Positions 8,678-17,945 of a stretch of 64,000 bases of DNA are shown here, piece by piece (the stretch's first letter is position 1; the number at the start of each line of letters is the position of its first letter). The position numbers were made by a program, and so were the translations under genes. Source of the DNA: Candidatus Avimonas caecicola (lineage in GTDB: Bacteria; Bacillota; Clostridia; Oscillospirales; Acutalibacteraceae); the NCBI GenBank assembly GCA_904419875.1, contig CAJFTG010000004.1:1-64000 (forward strand), in the 5' to 3' direction. Under the pieces are notes generated by a model. The model did not search any database. It was not told the origin of the DNA and was given only the letters and a program-made list of their open reading frames with translations.

Positions 8678-10936
8678 GTGCGTATGATACAGGCAATTTG
8701 GCGACGCCGCATCGCGGCGGGAATCGCGGCTTTCACCCTGCTGATTTCCATGACCTCCGCCGCGGGGAACGCGGAAAGGGAGAAGGTCGCGGCTGCGCCG
8801 CCTACAGCAGTCACCCCCGCCGGCCCTTTTAGCGGGCGGGTGGAAAACAGCCGGTTCCGCCTGGAGCTGAAGCATTTTCAGGACGAGGACGGCGAATCGG
8901 AGGCGGCGTATCTGGTCCTATCCGACAAGGAGACCGGCATGGTGTGGAACAGTTCCCCGCCCGACGCCGGAGAGGATCCTCTGGCGAAAAACAGTATGAA
9001 AACGGCGTTAAAATCCTTGCTGCAGATCCGCTATGCGGATCAGGATTCCAACCTTTCCCTGGCGAACAGCGCCGTAAACGCCAGGCGGACCACCTTCCTG
9101 GAGATTCCCGACGGGGTACGGGTGACCGTCCGGTTCGAAAGCGAAGGCATTACGGTCTCCATGGACATCTCATTGACCGAGGAGTATCTGAAAATTACCA
9201 TTCCCGTCCTGGAGATCGACGAGGAAGAAGACTCCGGCATGAAGCTGGTCTCGGTCATCCCCCTGCCCTATTTCGGCGCCCTGCATATGGATGAGGAAGG
9301 CTACATGCTGGTCCCGGACGGCAGCGGCGCCCTGATCGACAGCAGCCGGATGGGCAACGGGGCTAAGACGTATAAGCAGTATATCTATGGCCGGGATCCC
9401 GCCATTGAGCAAAAAACCAGCCAGTTGGTCACCGCAAACGCCCGTCTGCCCGTTTATGGGACGAAAAAAGGGGACGCAGGGGTTCTGGGTATAATCCATA
9501 CAGGGGCCTCCCGCGCCTGCGTCAACGCTTCCCTTGGCGGGGACACCCAATCCTATCACAGCCTGAACGCGGAGCTGATTTACCGGGATTTTGCCACGGT
9601 GGACGTGGGAAAAAAGACTTACCAGTCCATCAAGGTGAACCTGTTTGAGGATAAGCCGGTACAGGAAGAAAACTTTGAAATCCGTCTGTATCCCCTTACA
9701 GGCGAGGACACGGGCTATGTGGGGATGGCCCGGCAGTACCGAGACTATCTGCTGGAAAACGGCGTATCCCCCTCCGCTTCCGCCGGGACGGCGCCCCTGT
9801 ATGTGGAGCTGTTTGGCGGGGTGAAGCGGCAGACCAGCGTACTGGGCATCCCCATGGACCGAGTGGTACCCATCACCTCCTATGAGGATGTCCGGACTAT
9901 TGTGACCGCCCTGCAGGACAACGGAGTGGAGGAGCTGGTGGTAGGCTACACCGCCTGGGGAAAGGGCGGTTCCTCCAGCCGGATTCCGCTAAAAATGCAG
10001 CACGAGGGGGCTCTGGGGAGCAAAAAGGACTGGCTGTCCCTTCAGGAGGAGCTGGCCTCCCGGCAGATCGCCCTGTATCCCGATCTCAATTTCACCGATA
10101 TCTATCAGGGCGGCGGATTCAGCGGCAAAACCGACGGGATCAAAACTATGCAAAAAAATCCTCTGGTGGAATACCGCTACAAGCTCAGCACCTATCAGCC
10201 CAATCCCCTGCTGGAAAACACCTTCCTGCTGACGCCCGGCAAGGTGAGGTCGGCGGCGGATACCTTCGCCGCCTCCCTGAAGGAGGTGCAGGCCGCGGGC
10301 TTCTCCGCCCGCACCCTGGGGCAGAAACTGTATTCCGATTTCGGCCCCGAATCCGTCAACCGTATGCAGAGCCAGCGGATCTGGGAGGAAGCTATGGAGA
10401 CTCTGTGCGGCGCGGCGGGCAAGCTGCTGTTCAGCGACCCCAACGCCTACGCCTTCCCCTATGCGGCCCACCTGACCGACGTTCCAGCGGATTCCAGTGA
10501 ATTTCTCATTGAAAGCCGTTCGGTTCCCTTTTACCAGATCGCCCTGCATGGGATTCTGCCTATAACCCTGCCTGCGCTCAACAGCTGCAGCGATGTACGG
10601 CAGGCCAAGCTGAAAGCCCTGGAAACCGGGTGCCTGCTGAAATACACCTGGGGCGCGGAAAACTTCGACAGCCTGCTGGGCACCGAAATGGACGGCCTGC
10701 TGGGGCTGGACTATTCCCGCTGGCTGACGGAAGCGGCACAGGCTTATAGAGAGGTGCGCCCCCTCCTCCAGTCGGTGTCCGGGGTATGCATCCGCTCCCA
10801 CCGGCAACTGGCTCACGAGGTCTATGAAACCGTCTATGAAAACGGCGTCCGGGTGATTGTCAATTATAACGAAGCGCAGGTGGATGCCCACGGCGAAACG
10901 GTGCCCGGAATGGGATATCTTATCCTAGAGGAATAA
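8678..10936 (+). CDS. DUF5696-like exported protein (cassette 1)
   Basis: 752 aa; signal peptide; VPDGSGALI motif and C-terminal YENGVRVIVNY shared with paralogues at 28265-30514 and 59285-61891. Confidence 0.75.
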   Translation: MRMIQAIWRRRIAAGIAAFTLLISMTSAAGNAEREKVAAAPPTAVTPAGPFSGRVENSRFRLELKHFQDEDGESEAAYLVLSDKETGMVWNSSPPDAGEDPLAKNSMKTALKSLLQIRYADQDSNLSLANSAVNARRTTFLEIPDGVRVTVRFESEGITVSMDISLTEEYLKITIPVLEIDEEEDSGMKLVSVIPLPYFGALHMDEEGYMLVPDGSGALIDSSRMGNGAKTYKQYIYGRDPAIEQKTSQLVTANARLPVYGTKKGDAGVLGIIHTGASRACVNASLGGDTQSYHSLNAELIYRDFATVDVGKKTYQSIKVNLFEDKPVQEENFEIRLYPLTGEDTGYVGMARQYRDYLLENGVSPSASAGTAPLYVELFGGVKRQTSVLGIPMDRVVPITSYEDVRTIVTALQDNGVEELVVGYTAWGKGGSSSRIPLKMQHEGALGSKKDWLSLQEELASRQIALYPDLNFTDIYQGGGFSGKTDGIKTMQKNPLVEYRYKLSTYQPNPLLENTFLLTPGKVRSAADTFAASLKEVQAAGFSARTLGQKLYSDFGPESVNRMQSQRIWEEAMETLCGAAGKLLFSDPNAYAFPYAAHLTDVPADSSEFLIESRSVPFYQIALHGILPITLPALNSCSDVRQAKLKALETGCLLKYTWGAENFDSLLGTEMDGLLGLDYSRWLTEAAQAYREVRPLLQSVSGVCIRSHRQLAHEVYETVYENGVRVIVNYNEAQVDAHGETVPGMGYLILEE

Positions 10937-11081
10937 ACCAGACTATCAAAAAGGTCAAAGGGAAGGCGTGGCGGGGCAAGGCCTCTTGCCGCCGGAACCG
11001 GCAGGGCTTTCCATCTTCCCGCCACCGGCTCGCAGCCCTTGCTCGTCAACGCAGCCCGGCTTTGCCGGATTCCGTTGGCAG

Positions 11082-11110
11082 GCTATCTCATCCCTCCAGA
11101 ATGAGATAGC
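11082..11110 (+). promoter_or_regulatory. Stem-loop GCTATCTCAT-N9-ATGAGATAGC in the intergenic region upstream of F'
   Basis: Perfect 10-bp inverted repeat, no T-tract; could modulate expression of F'/G'. Confidence 0.5.
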
Positions 11111-11151
11111 GGTTTCACCGCCATTTTCCGCGAGAAAGGAAGAATTGCACC

Positions 11152-12072
11152 ATGACTGCCAAAGCTAAGACGCGCGCTCCCCGCGCCGGACTGAATATGC
11201 GCCGCCGGAAAACCGTGGCGGGCATACTTTTCCTCCTCCCCTGGATGATCGGCACCCTCTACTTTTTCATCATCCCTTTTCTGACCGCTTTCGCCTATTC
11301 GGTCAGCGATATCGGGATCACCCCCCATGGATTTGATCTTCATTTCGCGGGCTTTAAATATTTCCGCAGCTTTTTCACAGAGGACGGCGTTTTCCTGAAA
11401 AGCATGGTGGAATCGGTTGCCGGGGTGTTGCCCAAGGCGTTTTTCATCCTGTCCTTCAGTATCGTGATCGCGATCATTCTGCGGGGAAAATTCATCGGGC
11501 GGACCCTGGCCCGGGCGGTCTTTTTCTTTCCGGTGGTGATTTCCGCCGGGGTGGTGATCGTGGTACTCAAGGAATCGGTGATGACCTCCGGAACAGAGGC
11601 GGCCGCCATGGCGCCCTCCTACATGTTCCAGGCCCCCTCCATGACCGACCTGTTCGCCAAGCTGGGGCTGCCCTCCGTCATACTGGATAAGCTCACCCCC
11701 CTGGTCAACCAGATGTTTGATCTGACCTGGAAATCCGGGGTGCAGATTCTCCTGATGCTGGCCGCCATCAACAACATTCCCTCGTCCTCCTATGAGGCAG
11801 CTAACATCGAGGGTGCCACCGAATGGGAGAGATTCTGGAAAATCACCTTCCCCATGATCACCCCTACCCTGGTGGTGGCGGCGATCTACACCATTATCGA
11901 TACCTTTACCGACTATGCCAACCCCATGATACGTTTGATTCAGAATTATTACAAGCAGGGGTTGTACCCGGAAAGCTCCGCCGCGGGAATCAGCTATTTT
12001 ATCGGGATATTCGCGTTGATTGCGGTGTTTTACGCCATCGTTTCCCGGGGTGTGTTCCATGCCAATAATTAA
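11152..12072 (+). CDS. ABC transporter permease, second pair (F', cassette 1)
   Basis: 306 aa; EAANIEGATEWERFWKITFPM; ARAVFFFPVVISAGV and WKSGVQIL motifs shared with 38335-39243 and 58374-59288. Confidence 0.92.
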   Translation: MTAKAKTRAPRAGLNMRRRKTVAGILFLLPWMIGTLYFFIIPFLTAFAYSVSDIGITPHGFDLHFAGFKYFRSFFTEDGVFLKSMVESVAGVLPKAFFILSFSIVIAIILRGKFIGRTLARAVFFFPVVISAGVVIVVLKESVMTSGTEAAAMAPSYMFQAPSMTDLFAKLGLPSVILDKLTPLVNQMFDLTWKSGVQILLMLAAINNIPSSSYEAANIEGATEWERFWKITFPMITPTLVVAAIYTIIDTFTDYANPMIRLIQNYYKQGLYPESSAAGISYFIGIFALIAVFYAIVSRGVFHANN

Positions 12073-12085
12073 GGGGGATGCCGCC

Positions 12086-13096
12086 ATGTCCAAGGGCGCA
12101 GCCGGAACCAAATTACGTAACCGTTTTTTCCCGCGGGGCCGTTCCGTCAAGCGGACGGTGGAAACCGCGCTGAAAATCGTGGTGCGCACATTGTTTCTCG
12201 TCAGCGTGGGCTTCGTCATGCTCTACCCGGTGATTTTCATGCTGACCTCCGCGCTTAAGTCAGCCAGCGACGCCTATGATCCCACCGTGATCTGGCTGCC
12301 GAAGGCCCCCACCTTCGACAGCCTTAAGATCGCGTATGATAATCTCCAGTTTACCAAATCCCTGCTGGTCACGCTGAAGCTGACCGTTCCCTGCCTGGTG
12401 TTCCAGCTGCTGTCATCGGTGACCGCCGCCTATGGGTTCGCCCGCTTCCACTTCAAGGGCAAAAACCTCCTGTTCGGCATCCTCCTCTTTTCCATGATCG
12501 TTCCTGTCCAGACCTATATCGTTCCCTTATACGCCTCTTTCAGCAACTTCAATTTCTTCGGGGTCGGCTCCCTGGTCGGGTTGTTCACGGGCGGTACGCT
12601 GAAAGCCAATCTGCTGGACAGCATGGCGCCCTTCTACCTGATGGCGCTGCTGGGGACAGGCGTCCGCTCCGGGTTATACATCTTTATCCTGCGGCAGTTT
12701 ATGATCAATCTTCCCAAGGAGCTGGAGGACGCCGCCTTCATCGACGGCTGCGGGGAATGGACTACCTTTACGCGGGTCATCCTTCCCAACGTGGTGCCCG
12801 CTATCGTCACGGTGGCGGTGTTCTCGGTGGTATGGTACTGGAACGAATACCAGTTCTCCGGCCTGTTCCTCAGCGGGGATTTCCCGTTGTCGGTGATGGT
12901 CACCACCGTAAGCACCAAAATCGATGCGGCCGGTCAGACCATGATCGGCAGTATGGACGGCCTGACCCTGAAGTTGATGAAGGATTCCATCATGTCCAGC
13001 GCTTGCTTCCTCGTCATCCTTCCCCTGATCGTCATGTACATATTCGCCCAGCGCTATTTTACCGAAAGCATGGAGCGCACCGGCCTGGTGGGCTGA
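12086..13096 (+). CDS. ABC transporter permease, second pair (G', cassette 1)
   Basis: Multi-TM; EDAAFIDGCGEWTTFTRVILPN; ATG at 12086 preceded by AAGGGGG. Confidence 0.92.
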   Translation: MSKGAAGTKLRNRFFPRGRSVKRTVETALKIVVRTLFLVSVGFVMLYPVIFMLTSALKSASDAYDPTVIWLPKAPTFDSLKIAYDNLQFTKSLLVTLKLTVPCLVFQLLSSVTAAYGFARFHFKGKNLLFGILLFSMIVPVQTYIVPLYASFSNFNFFGVGSLVGLFTGGTLKANLLDSMAPFYLMALLGTGVRSGLYIFILRQFMINLPKELEDAAFIDGCGEWTTFTRVILPNVVPAIVTVAVFSVVWYWNEYQFSGLFLSGDFPLSVMVTTVSTKIDAAGQTMIGSMDGLTLKLMKDSIMSSACFLVILPLIVMYIFAQRYFTESMERTGLVG

Positions 13097-13317
13097 CACC
13101 CCTCTGGGAAAAGCCCCGGCTTTTCCGCGATTCGCGCCGATGCGCTTTCTGAAACGGCTCGGGGATATGGTAAGATTTATGTATTTACAGGGGCCGGAAC
13201 CTATGATATGCTATGATTGCTATAAATCATATTTCCATATTATAGGATTACAGGACGTGACATTCAATTTGATATACAGGTAGTCTTCTATGCACTGTGT
13301 GAAAACACTGCGCATAG

Positions 13318-13350
13318 AAAAAGCGCTCAGGATCATACTGAGCGCTTTTT
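13318..13350. terminator. Bidirectional intrinsic terminator AAAAAGCGCTCAG-N7-CTGAGCGCTTTTT
   Basis: Perfect stem with A- and T-tracts, between convergent genes. Confidence 0.9.
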
Positions 13351-13372
13351 GAAAAACGTACCTTTTAGAAAA

Positions 13373-14719
13373 TTACTGGTGCAGCTCCCGGTACACCTGG
13401 CAGGTTTGCCGGGCCAGCTCGCTGATGGCCACGGGATGGGTTTCAGCCAGTCCGGAATACAGGGTATCCCCCAGAGGGGCCTTCCATTTCTCCGGGATGC
13501 GCTCGGCTCCGCAGAAGGCGCCCATCACCGAACCTACCGTGGCCCCATTGCAGTCGGCATCCATCCCCCCCATGACCGACAGGGTCAGCGCCGTTTCAAA
13601 ATCCCCCCCGGAAAACCGGATCGCCGCCAGGCAAAGGGCCGCGTTGTTGATGGTATGCACCGTATTGTACGCCTTGTATTCCTCCAGCACATTGGTGAGC
13701 AGCTCCTCCCCATCGGCGGCGGCGTCGGCAATCTCTATCGCCCGGACCATGGCCTCATAAAACCGGGAGGTGCCGGGGACTTCCCGCAGCGCGCATTCGA
13801 TGGCCCGGTTGATGTCGGTTTCGGTGAAGGCGGCGGCGATCAGGGCCGCGAAGAACATGGCGCCGTAGACGCCGTTTTTCACATGGGAGAAATAGGCGTC
13901 GGTATACGCCAGTTTAGCCGCCCGATGGGGATCTCCGGCACAGGCGTAGCCATAGGCATCAATGCGGATCTGCGCTCCAATCCATTCCCGATAGGGATTC
14001 AGATAAGTGTTCACCTTATTCCGCTTGAGCAGTTCCATAGCGTGCTCCGGCTTCCCCCACGGTCCGTTCTCATCCACGTTGATGAAATTGAGATACGCCT
14101 GATTTTCCGCCGTGCAGAGCTGGCGGAAGGGCAGCCCATAGACCCATGCTCCGCCCACGTCCCAAGAATCCCAGGAATCCCCGTGGGATTTCATCAGGTT
14201 CAGGCCGATAATGGTATACCGGATATCGTCGTCGGTGGGCATATGCCGCAAATTGTCCCGGGTGCTGTATGTATTGTTGAGCTTCACGCCCTTCTCCTCC
14301 GCGCGGGAATGGGCGGGGAGGTAATTGTCCAGGGGCCAGGCATCCGCCAATTCGCACCATTCCCGAATCGCCTCCCGGGACCAGAGTTCCACCGGCTGGC
14401 CCAGGGCACAGCCCACGCAGCGGCCAAGCCAGGCGCCGTACATCCTGTCGAACAGCTCCACCTCCTCCACCAGCCGGGCGGTATTGCCCAACCGGCACAG
14501 GGGAAGGATCTCCTCGTATTCACTGGGTTCGGTATAGGCGTAATCCTCCCGCACAGGCAGGCGGCCCATCTCCTCATACAGGCGCATCAGCGCCTGACGG
14601 TCCTGTCCGGCTTTCTGGATTCTGTCCTCCATTTCCTTCCGGTCAAACACGCGGCCCTCCTCGGCCAATTGATCCAGCTCTTCTTTCAATAAAATATTGA
14701 GCGTTTGATATCCAGCCAT
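13373..14719 (-). CDS. ADP-ribosylglycohydrolase family protein, predicted cytosolic
   Basis: 448 aa; metal-site-like TDDDIRYT and DADCNGATVGSVMGAFCG motifs; no signal peptide; paralogue at 17946-19439. Confidence 0.88.
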   Translation of the reverse strand: MAGYQTLNILLKEELDQLAEEGRVFDRKEMEDRIQKAGQDRQALMRLYEEMGRLPVREDYAYTEPSEYEEILPLCRLGNTARLVEEVELFDRMYGAWLGRCVGCALGQPVELWSREAIREWCELADAWPLDNYLPAHSRAEEKGVKLNNTYSTRDNLRHMPTDDDIRYTIIGLNLMKSHGDSWDSWDVGGAWVYGLPFRQLCTAENQAYLNFINVDENGPWGKPEHAMELLKRNKVNTYLNPYREWIGAQIRIDAYGYACAGDPHRAAKLAYTDAYFSHVKNGVYGAMFFAALIAAAFTETDINRAIECALREVPGTSRFYEAMVRAIEIADAAADGEELLTNVLEEYKAYNTVHTINNAALCLAAIRFSGGDFETALTLSVMGGMDADCNGATVGSVMGAFCGAERIPEKWKAPLGDTLYSGLAETHPVAISELARQTCQVYRELHQ

Positions 14720-14903
14720 GTCTTTCAGTCTCCTTTATTTATCGCATTGGGCTCATTCTGAAAATATTATAAGTGGTTTATTTTCGCTATTATACAGGGA
14801 AACGGCACTGTTTGGACTGATTTAGGAGATTGTGAGAAATGAAAAAAATTAGCAGCCCAGCGCCCGGTACGGGTAATCGAAGATCAGAAGGTGGTATTGC
14901 GTC

Positions 14904-15656
14904 ATGCCATTCAAGCTCGACCTGTATTATGCCCTATTTCGCGAGGAAAACACCGAGGGAAAATTGCATCAACACAATTTCTATGAAGTGGTATACTACG
15001 AATCCGGGGTCGGCTATACCAACATCGAAGGGGTAAAGTACCGGTACACGCCCGGGACCTTTGCCTTTTTGCCCCCTCGCAGCGCCCACGATGAATTCTG
15101 CAAGAAGAATACCAGTATCCGGATTCTGACCTTTTTCGCCACCGGACCCTGCGAGCAGCAGATACCCGCCGGGCTGTATGCCGACAGGGACGGCACCATT
15201 TTCCGCTGTATTGATAAAATACGGGAGGAATACGCCTTTGCCATGCCCTACATGACCCAGTTCAACAACGTATACTGCACGGAGCTGTACTATACCATCT
15301 TGCGGAACAACGACAACAGCCATGTCTCCGGCAGTATCAATTACGTGATATCCTACATCAACCGCTTTTTCAGCGAGGAGCTGAATGTGGTGAAGCTGGC
15401 GGATATGTGCGGGTATTCGGAACGGCATTTCCGGCAGATTTTCAAGAAGAAAACCGGGTATTCCCCATCCGAATACATCATCAGACGGCGGATTGACAAC
15501 GCCAAGGGGCTGCTGGTTTTCACAAGCGAAAGCATCGTCAATGTGGCCAGCCTGTGCGGCTTCTGCTCCTCCTCTCAATTTTCCCAGCTGTTTAAAAAGG
15601 AAGTGGGGATTTCCCCAAAGGAGTACCGGAAGCAGAACAACGGCCAGGAACTGTAG
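14904..15656 (+). CDS. AraC family transcriptional regulator
   Basis: 250 aa; cupin-like N-terminus; C-terminal double HTH VKLADMCGYSERHFRQIFKKKTGYSPSEYI...FKKEVGISPKEYRKQ. Confidence 0.93.
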   Translation: MPFKLDLYYALFREENTEGKLHQHNFYEVVYYESGVGYTNIEGVKYRYTPGTFAFLPPRSAHDEFCKKNTSIRILTFFATGPCEQQIPAGLYADRDGTIFRCIDKIREEYAFAMPYMTQFNNVYCTELYYTILRNNDNSHVSGSINYVISYINRFFSEELNVVKLADMCGYSERHFRQIFKKKTGYSPSEYIIRRRIDNAKGLLVFTSESIVNVASLCGFCSSSQFSQLFKKEVGISPKEYRKQNNGQEL

Positions 15657-15675
15657 CGATAGTATTTCATTACTT

Positions 15676-15710
15676 GAGGGGGGATTCAAAATCCCCCCTC
15701 TTTTATATAT
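15676..15710 (+). terminator. Intrinsic terminator downstream of araC-type gene
   Basis: GAGGGGGGATT-CAAA-ATCCCCCCTC followed by TTTTATATAT. Confidence 0.88.
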
Positions 15711-15943
15711 AAAGGTAAGGATATGGGGGCCGTCGGAACCATTCCCAGCAATAGATCGCCTATTTTATATACGAAACGTCCGAATTTGTGTAGAACCCGT
15801 TTTTATTATTTAGTATTTTATTTGTAAAGGACTGTTACAGTTTCCACTCCCTGTGAAAAAGACGGCGAAGGGCCCTATCCTGTAAAGGTCCCCAACATTA
15901 CCGGCTATCTGGCGGCCGGCATAGGAAAGGATGATGATGGCGT

Positions 15944-17890
15944 ATGAATCAAAGGAAATCCAAATGGCTGCGGGCGGTCTGTCTATCCCTGGCTGTGGTA
16001 ATGGCGCTGGGCTGCCTGACCTCTTGTAATAAGGGGGGAGAGAGTTCCCTGCCGTCCTCCGCCCCCGAATCCAGCGCCCCGGAATCGGAGGCTTCCGGCA
16101 ATGAGGCGCTGGACAGCGACACCCAACTGGCCTTCCCTGTCGGTACCGAAAAACCGGAAACGGTGGAGGAAAAGACGATCGGCTCCATCGACAAGGAACG
16201 GCAGCTCAAGCTGTTCAAGGAGACGATGGACGCGGAGCTGGAATGGCTGGCCAGCCTGCAGGCGCCTAACGGCGCTATCCCCCAGACACTGCCCGACGCC
16301 AACCGGCAGGCCAGGGTGATCACCTGCTTTTCGGCCCAGACCTGTATGGCCTTGCTGCTCGAGCCGGAAAAATATGGTGAAAACGTGCGGAAATATCTGG
16401 ACTGGTACCTTTCCCATCTGAACACCGCGGAGACTGACGTGTCCGGTGTGGACGGCACTATGTACGATTATGATCTGACCTTCAGTGCCGACGGCAAGGA
16501 GGTCACCGAGGCGCCTGTGGTGGACGATACTACAAAGGAGTATCATTACGATTCCACCGACGCCTACGCCGCCATCACCCTGAAAATTCTGTGGGATTAT
16601 GCCGAGGCCTGCGACGACAGGCAATACCTATTGGACCACAAATCCGAAATCGACCGGCTGGCCAACGCCATCTACGCCACCATGGACGACGGCCTGACCT
16701 GGGCCACGCCCAAATACTTCATCAAATACGTCATGGATAATTTTGAGGTCTGGCGTGGTCTGTCCTCCCTGTCCAAGATATACCAGGAGGTATTTATCCC
16801 GGCCGCCGGTGAGGACAAGGATGCCTGCGAAGCCGAGTTTAAAAAACATACCAAAGCGGCCAACACCGTGCTGAAACAAATCGAAGAAAAGCTGTGGAAC
16901 GACGAATACGGCTATTATAATGTGGGCCTGGACAAAATGGGCAACGTGTATATGGAATTTGATCCCACCATCAACTACCCCTGCGCCATGGCGCAGGTGG
17001 AGTCCATCGCCATGGGGATCATTCATCCCGATTCCCCTCGCGCCAAAAAGCTGTATGAGGGCTTCAACAGCTATTGGTCCACCGGCAACGCCAAAACCAC
17101 ATGGGAAAAGCTGGACATTGGCAGTCTGTTTGTCTCCGCCAACAACGCCCTGTGCGGCGCCACCATGGGGGATATGGAGCGCACCGAGACCTTTATGGTC
17201 TATTACAACTACCGCATTCAGGGCGGTCGCCTCTGGCCGGTATACAATGCCGACGTAGCCATGGTGGCGCTGGCCTGCGCCAAAGGCATCGAATACATCA
17301 ATTCCTGCACCGTAGTGGAGCAGACCGAAGCGGAGGCCTTTGTCCCGCCGGATCCCGCCGTCGTGGAGGGCGCGCCGGTTCTGGGCGGTGAAAACGACAT
17401 CACCAAAAATGGCTCCATCATCTGTTCTGTAATGCCGTCGGAGGTCACCGGCACCGGCAGCAAGGATATTGAGATCATCCGGTCGGGGACCTGGGTAAAC
17501 GCGCTGTCCGCGGTCAATACCTCCCAATACGACACCTTCACCGGCAAGCGGCAGAAGGAAGGCTATGTCGGCATCGATTTTGGTGAAGAGACCTACAAAT
17601 TCACCTCCTTTGCTTTCCAGGAGGGTATGCACTTCGGCAACGGCGGATGGTTCGCTGAACAGCCGAAAATCCAAGTCAAGGTCAACGGCGAATGGGTGGA
17701 CGTGCAGAATCAGAAGTGCGGCAAGGACTATCCTGAGGGAGAAGGCATGGGAGATTTCGGCGACTATTTTGAAATCTATCCCTTCACCTTTGATCCCATC
17801 GAAGGCACCGCCATCCGGCTGTACGCCACCCCCGGCGGCTTCCCCGCTTTCTTCAGCGTGGGACAGATTCAGGTGTGCGGGACCAAATAG
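15944..17890 (+). CDS. Putative secreted alpha/alpha-barrel-like glycan-active lipoprotein with C-terminal discoidin (F5/8)-like domain
   Basis: 648 aa; lipobox LGCLTSC; helical N-terminal region homologous to 21090-22187; C-terminal NTSQYDTFTGKRQKEGYVGIDFGEETYKFTSFAFQEG region resembles F5/8 domains. Confidence 0.6.
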   Translation: MNQRKSKWLRAVCLSLAVVMALGCLTSCNKGGESSLPSSAPESSAPESEASGNEALDSDTQLAFPVGTEKPETVEEKTIGSIDKERQLKLFKETMDAELEWLASLQAPNGAIPQTLPDANRQARVITCFSAQTCMALLLEPEKYGENVRKYLDWYLSHLNTAETDVSGVDGTMYDYDLTFSADGKEVTEAPVVDDTTKEYHYDSTDAYAAITLKILWDYAEACDDRQYLLDHKSEIDRLANAIYATMDDGLTWATPKYFIKYVMDNFEVWRGLSSLSKIYQEVFIPAAGEDKDACEAEFKKHTKAANTVLKQIEEKLWNDEYGYYNVGLDKMGNVYMEFDPTINYPCAMAQVESIAMGIIHPDSPRAKKLYEGFNSYWSTGNAKTTWEKLDIGSLFVSANNALCGATMGDMERTETFMVYYNYRIQGGRLWPVYNADVAMVALACAKGIEYINSCTVVEQTEAEAFVPPDPAVVEGAPVLGGENDITKNGSIICSVMPSEVTGTGSKDIEIIRSGTWVNALSAVNTSQYDTFTGKRQKEGYVGIDFGEETYKFTSFAFQEGMHFGNGGWFAEQPKIQVKVNGEWVDVQNQKCGKDYPEGEGMGDFGDYFEIYPFTFDPIEGTAIRLYATPGGFPAFFSVGQIQVCGTK

Positions 17891-17945
17891 AGGCGATATA
17901 TCCAGGTTTCCCGCGCCGCATGTATTTATGAAGGGATGAACTGCA

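Noticed and set aside
12020-12085. 53-nt overlap between F' and G' of cassette 1 as an unusual overlapping gene
   Set aside because: An internal ATG at 12086 has a good AAGGGGG site, which removes the overlap.
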